Shown here one piece after another: positions 7,437-14,090 of a stretch of 14,090 bases of DNA. The notes beneath the pieces are model-generated. The model worked only from the letters and a program-made list of their open reading frames with translations. It ran no database searches and was not told the DNA's origin. Every line of letters begins with the position of its first letter. Within the stretch, counting starts at the first letter, position 1. Location: assembly GCA_937892255.1 (NCBI GenBank), contig CALAUL010000093.1:1-14090 (forward strand). Direction: 5' to 3'. Both the position numbers and the translations under genes were made by a program. The DNA comes from an uncultured Bacteroidales bacterium. GTDB taxonomy: Bacteria > Bacteroidota > Bacteroidia > Bacteroidales > Marinilabiliaceae.

Positions 7437-8300
7437 ATGTACAACACCATAGCACTTTGCGGACCGGCATCGCCTTTCAGTAAGGCATTTACCAAGTTAC
7501 TACATAGCAGAGGATTTAAGACGAAGACTTTGTCATCTGCCCTATTGAAGCAACCACCGCCCGACATAGCGAAAGAGATAGAGGGCTGCTATGCAGTGTG
7601 TAACATTGCGGGCATACCCATTGTGGCCAAATGGAACGACCACTACGTGCACGACATATATTGCAGCAGGTTGCTGTCGATACGTGGCTTGATGAATGCC
7701 TTTCTTTACTGCAACGACAAACCCAAAGTCTTCATCAACATGTCAAATGCCATGGTATATGACGAATACGAAGTGCATGATGACTATTCTACGTTGTACG
7801 GTGATTCGTTTCTATCGGAAGTGGGACAGATGGAGGCAAAGGAAGTTCTCAAGATGCAGAAGAAACTGCCTTCGACGAGGATAATATTGGCTCGAAGCGG
7901 GTATTTCATAAATAAGCACAGCGGGTTGTATCCGCTATTGAGAAAGGTAAATAGGTTGGGATTGGGCAGTAGGATAGGCGACGGGCACCAGTGTATCCCG
8001 ATAGTGCATATTGACGATGTAGCAGAGGCTGTCTTCTTCTTGACAACGGATATGAATTGTCAAGGAGTGTTCAACATAACATCACCCGAGATAGCGTCGA
8101 TGAACGAGATAACGAATGTCTTCTCCGGCAAGTTGGGGCTCAAAGTACTCTCCACACCCAAACCGCTGATACGGTTGCTTGTGGGCGATGCCATATCAAT
8201 TCTCGAGCAGAACTGCAAAGTATTACCCACGAGATTGCTAAACAGCGGGTTCAGATTCAGATACCGCAATGCCAAGGAGATACTGTCAGCCTTGCAGTAA
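7437..8300 (+). CDS. TIGR01777-family epimerase-like protein, altered Rossmann motif
   Basis: This 287-residue protein aligns along its length with the TIGR01777/YfcH family (NAD-dependent epimerase domain plus C-terminal DUF1731). Recognisable parts are CNIAGIPI followed by KWND and SRL (about 55-79), INMSNAMVYD (100-109), GDGHQCIPIVHIDDVAEA (181-198), FNITSPE (212-218) and the DUF1731 ending KVLPTRLLNSGFRFRY (261-276). The first glycine motif, normally TGGTGFIG, reads CGPASPFS here (8-15): the first Gly stays but the second and third become Ser. Dinucleotide binding may therefore be weakened or changed. It begins 11 bases after cdaA and closes the operon; no terminator with a T tract is seen after it. 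The substrate is unknown in this family. Confidence 0.85.
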   Translation: MYNTIALCGPASPFSKAFTKLLHSRGFKTKTLSSALLKQPPPDIAKEIEGCYAVCNIAGIPIVAKWNDHYVHDIYCSRLLSIRGLMNAFLYCNDKPKVFINMSNAMVYDEYEVHDDYSTLYGDSFLSEVGQMEAKEVLKMQKKLPSTRIILARSGYFINKHSGLYPLLRKVNRLGLGSRIGDGHQCIPIVHIDDVAEAVFFLTTDMNCQGVFNITSPEIASMNEITNVFSGKLGLKVLSTPKPLIRLLVGDAISILEQNCKVLPTRLLNSGFRFRYRNAKEILSALQ

Positions 8301-8330
8301 TAGGCGCGAAGATATTTGAAAAGAGGGAAT

Positions 8331-8370
8331 AAAAAATCCCGAGCACAACCGAGAGGTCAAAAGTGCTCGA
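8331..8370 (-). terminator. rho-independent terminator of tRNA-Leu
   Basis: A 7-bp stem (CGAGCAC at 8340-8346 with GTGCTCG at 8363-8369) encloses a loop with a further small ACC/GGT hairpin. On the - strand it is followed by ATTTTTT (complement of 8331-8337). It lies just after the 3' end of the tRNA. On the + strand no T run follows, so it would not stop the operon that ends at 8300. Confidence 0.7.
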
Positions 8371-8385
8371 GATACGCACGAAAAG

Positions 8386-8469
8386 TGCCCCAAACAGGAC
8401 TCGAACCTGCACATCCTTACAGATACTAACACCTGAAATTAGCGCGTCTACCAATTCCGCCATTAGGGC
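8386..8469 (-). tRNA. tRNA-Leu (anticodon CAG)
   Basis: The - strand holds an 84-base class II tRNA. The acceptor stem GCCCTAA pairs with TTGGGGC (one G-T pair) and the discriminator is A. The D region GGCGGAATTGGTAGACGC is that of leucine tRNAs. The anticodon stem CTAAT/GTTAG closes the loop TTCAGGT with CAG at positions 34-36, reading CUG. A long variable arm follows, then a T arm GCAGG-TTCGAGT-CCTGT. CCA is not encoded. It is close to E. coli tRNA-Leu(CAG) from memory of that sequence. It has its own promoter and terminator. Confidence 0.97.
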
Positions 8470-8487
8470 TCTTCGTAAAAAGTAGCA

Positions 8488-8495
8488 CAAAGATA
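8488..8495 (-). promoter_or_regulatory. -7 promoter element of tRNA-Leu
   Basis: TATCTTTG on the - strand fits TAnnTTTG. Transcription would begin near 8484, about 15 bases before the mature tRNA 5' end. A convincing -33 element is not visible. Confidence 0.55.
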
Positions 8496-8668
8496 TGTTT
8501 TTTTTAGTTACGTCGCATCTTTTGGGGTGATATTTTGCTTTGACGGGGCATTTTTTTGCACTGCGGACAACAGACAAGAGAGAAGAACGGAGAAGCATTT
8601 TGGAGATACGACGATGACAAAGAATACAAGGAGAGCAGCAAATGAGAATAGAGAGTGTGAGATAAGAC

Positions 8669-8703
8669 AAAAAAAGAGCCACCGAGAGAAGATACTCGGT
8701 GGC
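8669..8703 (-). terminator. rho-independent terminator of the PPi-PEPCK gene
   Basis: GCCACCGAG (8678-8686) and CTCGGTGGC (8695-8703) form a perfect 9-bp GC-rich stem with an 8-base loop. On the - strand the hairpin is followed after CT by a run of seven T (complement of 8669-8675). It lies 25 bases past the stop codon at 8729. Between it and the tRNA promoter, bases 8496-8668 show no gene or other structure that I can support. Confidence 0.88.
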
Positions 8704-8728
8704 ATGTGTTTATGTAATCAGACAGGAA

Positions 8729-11700
8729 TCAGCACTTGAAGAGTTTGTCAGCACCTATAGTACCGACAAGACTCTGCACATAAGCGTCGGACTCTATGAA
8801 TCCGATACGTTCTGTGAGTTTTGCAATCTTGTAGTCGATACGGAGGTCGTTGAGCGAAGTAGCATTCTCAGGACGGCTCTTGAAAGAGGAGATGTACTGA
8901 AGTTGCTCTTTGGCAAAAGCCAAATCTTTCTGCTGTTTGAGGATAAGACGATCCTTATACCAGTCACTTTCGATGACAACCTTTCTGTCAAACATGCTAC
9001 GAAGTTCTACATCGTCGATACCCTTACCCTCGTAATGTCCGTAAGCCATTATGTGTAGGAGGACTTTTAGCGGAGGTATGGCAGCTTCTACACTACCCTC
9101 TTCGAAATAGCGGAGTGCGACCTTTCTCTGAGCTTCGACGATGTTGTTGATACCATCGACGAACTGTTCCATATCCTGAAGCTCCGGCTTTAGCATCTGT
9201 TCGTTGAAGACAGCAAGAGGTTCGTCGAAGAGACGGTTCATGCAACGAAAAGCGAAATTTTCGGTGATACGATAGCCCAAACGGCTTGCCAAGACACGTT
9301 GGCCGTTGTAGTCGAAATCTTCCAGTTTCTCGAGGCAGTTGTGCTCGATGAGGAGTTTGGCGTCACGGTCTTCGGACACCATGCGCGCCCATATCTCAGG
9401 GATAAGGATAGAGATATCATGGTCGAAACGGCTGTTGCCGACATACCCTGCCGCAGTAGTGAAGCCCTGATATTCAGTGAGAATATACGAAAGCAGAGCG
9501 TTATTGAGGTCGGTAGTAGCTACGAGCATGTTGAAAGGTCCCTTAGTGAGGGCACCTTCCGAGCCTGCCCCCGTTGTCGATGGGCTCTTGCCGGTAAGGG
9601 AGCAGATGAAATCCATGAAGAGCTCGGGCAATTCCTGATAGTGTATAGGGTTATATACACTTAGGGGACGAATACCGGCTTTGACATCAGCGGGGTTGTT
9701 TCTTCTGCCGGGCATGACAGCGTTGACAACATTTACCACCGACTCCGAAGGTTTTATCTTGCGGTGCAGTCGAACGCCTACCTCGGCAACGTAAGTGTCG
9801 ATATTCTCGACGGAATTTTTGTTGAACTGCAAGTAGCGAGGGTTGTTGGTAGGCTTGCCTTTCACCACGCGAGTATGAGACGGCACGACGAAGAATTCTT
9901 CCTTTTCATCTTCCATGAAGTCGTACACCAAATCTTTGACGGGTTGAGTATAGAGGTCGAAGTTTATGGCATCGTCGACGAGCATCTGAGCGTCTTTCTT
10001 GGTGAGAGGTTCGTAGTTGGTAAGGAAAGTATCCACTTGGCATATATCACGTTCGGCCTCTTTGTCATAGCCTCTGTTGATAGCCTCATCTGGGCGTTGG
10101 AAGAGGCGACGTTCGCAGTTGTCGACGATTTTTACCGAAGGGTTGTTGAACTTCGGATTGCGATTGTTGAGCATATTCGCCGGGATAACAACAGAGGCAG
10201 TGATGTCATCTTCGACTTGTATCTTCTGAGAAGGTACGAAGTCGGAACGAAGCTTGTGCAGTAGCCAGTTGCCATCGTTGTTGAAGCCAATGCGCACGTA
10301 AGTACCCATGACTTGTTTGTTTTTGTAGAGCAGCGTGGTACCTTGACGACCATTGATGATTTCGACAGACATATAGTCTTTCCAGTTGCCCGACTCATTC
10401 TCGTTGCGATAGAGACGCTTTACGAAGAGTGCGAGGGAGCGGATATGTTCGGGAATAGAACGCAGGAAGGCGTTGTATTCGTCGTTGTAGAGTTCAGACG
10501 GAGTCAATAGTTTGACAGCAGAGCCGAGAGCACGCTTTGGCGATAGGAACGAGCGCGATGGTTTGGCGTCGGGCTGAACGTTCTTCCAACGATGAGTATA
10601 GTCATAGTTGATAATCTCGTCGGCTTTCTTAAAATCCTCATCGAGGTTGACGATATTGAACGGGCCATAGATGATGGCGTTCTGCATCGACTTGGAAATC
10701 TCGGACTTTCCGCCACCTGATACGGTGCACGGTTTATGACACAAGATACCTTCCGGGCGAGTGTTAATGATACGCCAAAGCGGTTGTTGTGGGTGCTTGG
10801 CGAGTTGGAATTTGTTGCCCGAAGGGTGTATGTATATATTCTTAGGCGAGAGAGGAATAAACTTCTCTTGCCCGTTGTGAGTCCATGAAATACGTGTTTT
10901 CTCTAACTCTATATTGGCGAGTTCGGAGATATAGATGACGTTCGGATACTTCTTATCTATGGCATAACCCTCGGGCATGATATCGACTTGGTCTTTCAAG
11001 AGACTCATAGCCTCTTCGAAGGTGAAAATGCCGTCGAGTTTCTTGGAGTACGACTCTGCATAGAGGTCATCAGATATGATACCGCGCGAGAAGGCTATAG
11101 CACCGCCAGCGTGTTCTTCTTCGGCCAGACCGAAGAGGTTGGCAGAGTAGTTAATCTGAGTTTTTATCTCCTTCTTGGCATATCCGAAATAGTTGTCGGC
11201 AATGATAGTCACCACCACACCCCTCTCGTCACGGCATGTCACTTTAAACGAGCCGCCATCGTTGTATATCTCGGAGTCGTCGCGCCAGCACATGCCATCT
11301 TTGCGTTGACGTTCTGTGGCGTCGTCGTAATGAGGCAAGCCGAGATCTTTCTTCTTGAGTTGTGTGAGTTGAGGGGCGAAGATGATACAACCTGTGTGGC
11401 CTGTCCAATGATCGATGTCGAGTGCGGCATCGTTGACGGCGAGGTTGTGGTCGCCGGCATTGCCAAAGATAGTCTCAACGAAATCGAGCGACGAGACGAG
11501 GCTACCCGGAGCGAAGAGATGTACCTCCATGCTTTTTTCGGACATTATGCCCTTGACTTCCGGCACTACCATAGGACGCACCAAGAGACTTACCATGACG
11601 TGAGCCTTATCTTCCTGATTGGCCGTGAAAGGCAGCGTCTTGAGTTCTTCCGACGGGTGGAGAGCAGCCTCGAGAAGACGCGCAAAGGTCAGCATAGGCA

Positions 11701-12202
11701 CAGCCTTTTTGTCCAACGGTATAGGCAGACCACCCTCTACGATATGGAAAGTGCCTTTTGTCGTACGTTTATCGTTGGCGGGGTTGTTGAGAATACCCTG
11801 TGCGACACGGTAAGTGCTGACATATTTGGAGAAGAACGAATTGCTGTTAGGCGGGAGAGAAATCTCGCGAGCCAAGCCTTTTTGGTTTAAGACCAGAGTG
11901 TCATTTGGCAAACGGCATTCATCGGGCGACTTGACATCTTTGAGGTAGTCGTCGAGGAAGTTTTGAATGCGTTGATCGACAGGAGACAGATGACGTCCGA
12001 GCAGACGGTGTGTCTCGCGGAAGCTGTTGATGAAGTCGCCCGTCAGGCTGATGAATCTTGAGTTTGCCAATTTGTTAACAGTATCTTCATCATCGATGAA
12101 GAGTGGCTGTCCGAGAGAAGCCAGCTGCAAGTTGATATATTGAATCATATCCTTGCGGTTTTTCCTAAGCTCTTTTGCTCTCTTTTCCGAATTATTTTTC
12201 AT
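8729..12202 (-). CDS. PPi-type phosphoenolpyruvate carboxykinase (giant PEPCK)
   Basis: This 1157-residue cytosolic protein is recognised as the PPi-dependent PEPCK family known from Entamoeba and Propionibacterium: oxaloacetate + PPi = PEP + phosphate + CO2. It is about twice the size of ATP- or GTP-PEPCK. Only short blocks resemble classical PEPCK, in the same order: GYAKKEIKT (340-348, equivalents of the two active-site Lys), AEEEHAGG (360-367, the metal-ligand His), a P-loop-like VSGGGKSE (494-501), NLDEDF (519-524, metal-binding acidic residues), and PGRR (831-834, substrate Arg). A Gly/Ser-rich block at 870-891 (TGKSPSTTGAGSEG) is also strongly family-like. These equivalences are by eye. 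I prefer the ATG at 12202 over a GTG two codons earlier. Its Ile codons are mostly ATC/ATT, suggesting high expression. In Bacteroidales fermentation it would carry PEP to oxaloacetate or back. Classical alternatives are excluded by length. Confidence 0.85.
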   Translation of the reverse strand: MKNNSEKRAKELRKNRKDMIQYINLQLASLGQPLFIDDEDTVNKLANSRFISLTGDFINSFRETHRLLGRHLSPVDQRIQNFLDDYLKDVKSPDECRLPNDTLVLNQKGLAREISLPPNSNSFFSKYVSTYRVAQGILNNPANDKRTTKGTFHIVEGGLPIPLDKKAVPMLTFARLLEAALHPSEELKTLPFTANQEDKAHVMVSLLVRPMVVPEVKGIMSEKSMEVHLFAPGSLVSSLDFVETIFGNAGDHNLAVNDAALDIDHWTGHTGCIIFAPQLTQLKKKDLGLPHYDDATERQRKDGMCWRDDSEIYNDGGSFKVTCRDERGVVVTIIADNYFGYAKKEIKTQINYSANLFGLAEEEHAGGAIAFSRGIISDDLYAESYSKKLDGIFTFEEAMSLLKDQVDIMPEGYAIDKKYPNVIYISELANIELEKTRISWTHNGQEKFIPLSPKNIYIHPSGNKFQLAKHPQQPLWRIINTRPEGILCHKPCTVSGGGKSEISKSMQNAIIYGPFNIVNLDEDFKKADEIINYDYTHRWKNVQPDAKPSRSFLSPKRALGSAVKLLTPSELYNDEYNAFLRSIPEHIRSLALFVKRLYRNENESGNWKDYMSVEIINGRQGTTLLYKNKQVMGTYVRIGFNNDGNWLLHKLRSDFVPSQKIQVEDDITASVVIPANMLNNRNPKFNNPSVKIVDNCERRLFQRPDEAINRGYDKEAERDICQVDTFLTNYEPLTKKDAQMLVDDAINFDLYTQPVKDLVYDFMEDEKEEFFVVPSHTRVVKGKPTNNPRYLQFNKNSVENIDTYVAEVGVRLHRKIKPSESVVNVVNAVMPGRRNNPADVKAGIRPLSVYNPIHYQELPELFMDFICSLTGKSPSTTGAGSEGALTKGPFNMLVATTDLNNALLSYILTEYQGFTTAAGYVGNSRFDHDISILIPEIWARMVSEDRDAKLLIEHNCLEKLEDFDYNGQRVLASRLGYRITENFAFRCMNRLFDEPLAVFNEQMLKPELQDMEQFVDGINNIVEAQRKVALRYFEEGSVEAAIPPLKVLLHIMAYGHYEGKGIDDVELRSMFDRKVVIESDWYKDRLILKQQKDLAFAKEQLQYISSFKSRPENATSLNDLRIDYKIAKLTERIGFIESDAYVQSLVGTIGADKLFKC

Positions 12203-12277
12203 TCGCACACACTATTTTGTTGTTATCTACCATACTCTTTTGCAAAGTCTACATTGCAAAAAGTCATTCGACCATTA

Positions 12278-12285
12278 CAAATATA
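12278..12285 (-). promoter_or_regulatory. candidate -7 promoter element of the PPi-PEPCK gene
   Basis: TATATTTG on the - strand matches TAnnTTTG and would give a leader of about 70 bases. The -33 region is a weak TCTG/TGTT match. The rest of the gap from 12203 to 12384 shows only repeated TGCAAA words (12241 and 12255) and AT-rich sequence. Confidence 0.45.
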
Positions 12286-12385
12286 AGAAAACTATGAGAT
12301 TAAAACAGAGTTATGGAGAGAGGAGGTTTTTCTTATGTTTTTTTAACTATGCGAGGGAAATGCTGAGAGTTTTTGGGATATGCAT

Positions 12386-12420
12386 ATAAAAGAAAAGGAG
12401 AACACTTCAAAGTATTCTCC
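12386..12420 (-). terminator. rho-independent terminator of the FAD oxidoreductase gene
   Basis: GGAGAA (12397-12402) and TTCTCC (12415-12420) form the outer stem, with an inner ACT/AGT pairing after a C-A mismatch. On the - strand it is followed by TTTTCTTTTA. It lies 40 bases beyond the stop codon at 12460. Confidence 0.75.
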
Positions 12421-12459
12421 ATGTAAGTATATGTATCCGACAGGTTGTCGGACGAGGAA

Positions 12460-13947
12460 TCATTGTTGTTTATCGTAGTCGGCAATGGTCATGGCTGCGA
12501 ATTTGCCATGCATAGCGGCAATGGGTATTCCGCCCGGAACCATTACCCAGTGGTTAGCCATGGCGAAGTTCTTTATAGGCAAGCAGTTGTTGTGAAGTTT
12601 CATCTGCTTGTTGTTTTTTGTGAGCATATACGTCATGAATGTGCCTTTGTACGAATTGCAGTAGTGAGTAAAAGTAAGCGGTGTGGCTACATCAAGCAGT
12701 TCTAATTGTCCGTATAGGTCTCCGTCGGTCTCGTAGATCTTTTGCTCCAATAGTTTTGCCAAGTCGGCTTTGAAAGTCTTGTACTCTTCCGTTCCCATAG
12801 CGGCAAGTTTGTCAAACATATCTTCGTTGGTGTTGACGATAGCTTGCACGACGGTCTCTCCATTCTTTGACAAAGTCTTGTCGTAACCGAAATGTTTCAC
12901 ATATACGACATCTATCGGATAGCCCAAGACGTCGTAAGTTTGGCATTTGACATATCTGTTGTGTACTATACCTGTAAGGTCTTTCTGCGTACGATAGCTA
13001 ACGAGCATCATGCTGTATGTCGGATTCTTGTCCTTCTCTATGCAGCGTGTTTTCATTTCGTCTATCTGATAGGCTCCTTTCAACAACTTTCTGAGAGTGA
13101 AATGTACGTCACATGCCGGTATCACGTAGTCGGCTCTTAGTTCTTCACCTCCCGAGAGTTTAACGCCCTTGGCACAATCGTTTTCTATTATTATCTCCTC
13201 TACATCTGTACGTAAGGTGAGTTTACCACCGAGAGATAGGTATTTCGCCTTGATACGCTCTACAAAAGCCTTTGAACCGCCTATGGGTGTACCGCTGTTG
13301 CGCCATGCAAGACCTGCGTAGGTGCTCATGAGAGAGAAGAGTGAGAAATCGTCAGGGACGAGTGAGTGTGTGAATGCATGTTTCAGAGTCTTGCTATCAA
13401 GCTGCGACACGAAATCGCGTATACTCAGCGTGCTGTATTTCTTCATTGTTGGCAATGCCGGATAGACTTTGTATATCAGTTTGACGACGTCCCATAAGTT
13501 CCATTTGTGGTAGGGTTTATGGACTGTGATAGCATTATGTCGGCATACTTTGACGGCCTTGACGTATTTACGCATCCACGCTTTGTCGCTCTCACTGGCT
13601 GAGTGTTTGAGCAACTCTTCCAACAGTTTGTCAGGGTCTGTATAGAATGTCACGACCTCATCGCCTAACTTAGCCTGACTATAAATATCGTAATGGAATA
13701 TTTCTGTCGAATCGTCTATAGCACCTATTTCTCTCCAAAGTCCGCTTAGCTCACCTTTGTTCGATTCTGTAAGCCAATGTATGCAACCATCGATATATGT
13801 ACCTTTACGTTGCCAGCCTGTACACAAGCCACCAACAGACAAGTTTCTCTCTATTATCTCTACTTCAAAACCATACTTTAATGCGTAGATACCGGCTGTC
13901 ATGCCACTGACTCCAGCCCCGATGATAATTACTTTTTTCTTATCCAT
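12460..13947 (-). CDS. FAD-dependent oxidoreductase, phytoene desaturase/retinol saturase-like
   Basis: This 495-residue flavoprotein has the ADP-binding fold at its N-terminus (KVIIIGAGVSG, 5-15, and the ribose-binding Glu33 in EIIERN), then VGGLCTGWQRKGTYIDGCIHW (38-58), the region where CrtI-type enzymes contact FAD. A mid-protein segment near 220-245 (GGSKAFVERIKAKYLSLGG, then strands LTLRTDVEEII) is the second typical FAD-domain block. The C-terminal MVPGGIPIAAMHGK (469-482) closes the flavin site. The whole length fits the phytoene dehydrogenase-like family. No carotenoid or isoprenoid genes are near, so the substrate is unknown; desaturation or saturation of a polyprenyl-like or lipid substrate is only a family-level guess. 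It is a single-gene unit with its own promoter and terminator. Confidence 0.87.
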   Translation of the reverse strand: MDKKKVIIIGAGVSGMTAGIYALKYGFEVEIIERNLSVGGLCTGWQRKGTYIDGCIHWLTESNKGELSGLWREIGAIDDSTEIFHYDIYSQAKLGDEVVTFYTDPDKLLEELLKHSASESDKAWMRKYVKAVKVCRHNAITVHKPYHKWNLWDVVKLIYKVYPALPTMKKYSTLSIRDFVSQLDSKTLKHAFTHSLVPDDFSLFSLMSTYAGLAWRNSGTPIGGSKAFVERIKAKYLSLGGKLTLRTDVEEIIIENDCAKGVKLSGGEELRADYVIPACDVHFTLRKLLKGAYQIDEMKTRCIEKDKNPTYSMMLVSYRTQKDLTGIVHNRYVKCQTYDVLGYPIDVVYVKHFGYDKTLSKNGETVVQAIVNTNEDMFDKLAAMGTEEYKTFKADLAKLLEQKIYETDGDLYGQLELLDVATPLTFTHYCNSYKGTFMTYMLTKNNKQMKLHNNCLPIKNFAMANHWVMVPGGIPIAAMHGKFAAMTIADYDKQQ

Positions 13948-14021
13948 TATTTCCCGTGTTTATATTCACACACTCGTCATTACAACAAAGTAGCAAGTTC
14001 TACATTTATCACTTTTTTTGA

Positions 14022-14051
14022 CAAAAGTAATACTTAATATGGTGAATTCAA
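14022..14051 (-). promoter_or_regulatory. promoter of the FAD oxidoreductase gene
   Basis: On the - strand a GTTG -33 element (TTG at 14051-14049) is followed after 19 bases by TACTTTTG (14029-14022), a perfect TAnnTTTG. This is the best-formed two-part promoter in the window. Transcription would begin near 14018 and give a leader of about 70 bases before the ATG at 13947. The remaining bases to 14090 are AT-rich, with no gene seen. Confidence 0.65.
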
Positions 14052-14090
14052 CTTACAAATGCAATTGAATTCTGATTAGTTAATAATAAA

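Noticed and set aside
7157..7567. 136-codon open frame on the - strand across cdaA and the next gene
   Set aside because: It is antisense to the catalytic part of cdaA, including the RHR motif, and shows no domain.
8340..8369. Bidirectional terminator also ending the + strand operon
   Set aside because: The hairpin has a T run only on the - strand side; downstream on the + strand the sequence is GAGATACGCACG, so only the tRNA direction is supported.
8527..8739. 70-codon open frame in the gap between tRNA-Leu and the PEPCK stop
   Set aside because: It runs through the PEPCK terminator hairpin and into its coding end, lacks a promoter, and its product has no recognisable features.
9764..10264. 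166-codon open frame on the + strand inside the PEPCK gene
   Set aside because: It is antisense to continuous PEPCK coding sequence and has no family resemblance or upstream signals.
10988..11890. 300-codon open frame on the + strand opposite the PEPCK gene
   Set aside because: It lies wholly antisense to the conserved PEPCK region containing the KK/EEH motifs, has a low-complexity Val/Glu/Phe composition typical of a complement shadow, and has no promoter or recognised domain.
12460..13947. Call of a carotenoid-pathway crtI gene
   Set aside because: Only family-level similarity is visible and no phytoene synthase or other pathway gene is present, so a specific symbol is not justified.

Overview
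The window looks like ordinary chromosome from an anaerobic, probably host-associated member of the Bacteroidales. Three things point there: TAnnTTTG-type -7 promoter elements (some with a TTTG-like -33 element), no Shine-Dalgarno sites but A-rich leaders before start codons, and a gene set that is characteristic of the order (a single-TM hypothetical, DUF3822, rsmD, folP, cdaA; a RecD/Dda-like helicase; a NifX-like protein beside an SDR that starts MADNYLE). A species cannot be named from the sequence alone. No phage, transposon, CRISPR array or plasmid gene was seen.

Layout. Bases 1-279 hold no gene, only small hairpins and a promoter. On the + strand follow a NifX/NifB-like iron-sulfur-type protein with a His/Cys tail (280-693), a short-chain dehydrogenase (767-1588) and an exported thioredoxin with its own promoter (1738-2214). 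A RecD/Dda-like helicase runs convergently on the - strand (2247-3695). From 3822 to 8300 a tight + strand operon encodes a membrane-anchored hypothetical, DUF3822, RsmD (16S rRNA methylation), FolP (folate), CdaA (c-di-AMP synthesis) and a TIGR01777 epimerase-like protein; three of its junctions overlap. On the - strand lie tRNA-Leu(CAG) (8386-8469), a 1157-residue protein recognised as PPi-type phosphoenolpyruvate carboxykinase (8729-12202) and a phytoene-desaturase-family FAD oxidoreductase (12460-13947). Each of these three has a recognisable terminator and a candidate promoter.

How the genes fit together. The + strand operon is mostly housekeeping: ribosome maturation, folate synthesis and second-messenger synthesis. 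The most notable gene is the giant PEPCK. It should interconvert PEP and oxaloacetate using pyrophosphate/phosphate instead of ATP or GTP, at the node that feeds the fumarate/succinate/propionate fermentation of these bacteria. It is easily left as a hypothetical protein because only short active-site blocks resemble classical PEPCK. I did not find a clearly new multi-gene system. The best leads are this enzyme, a TIGR01777 protein with a damaged nucleotide-binding motif, a helicase promoter placed almost on its start codon, a marked isoleucine codon contrast between regions, and tRNA-like anticodon hairpins in the first 100 bases.
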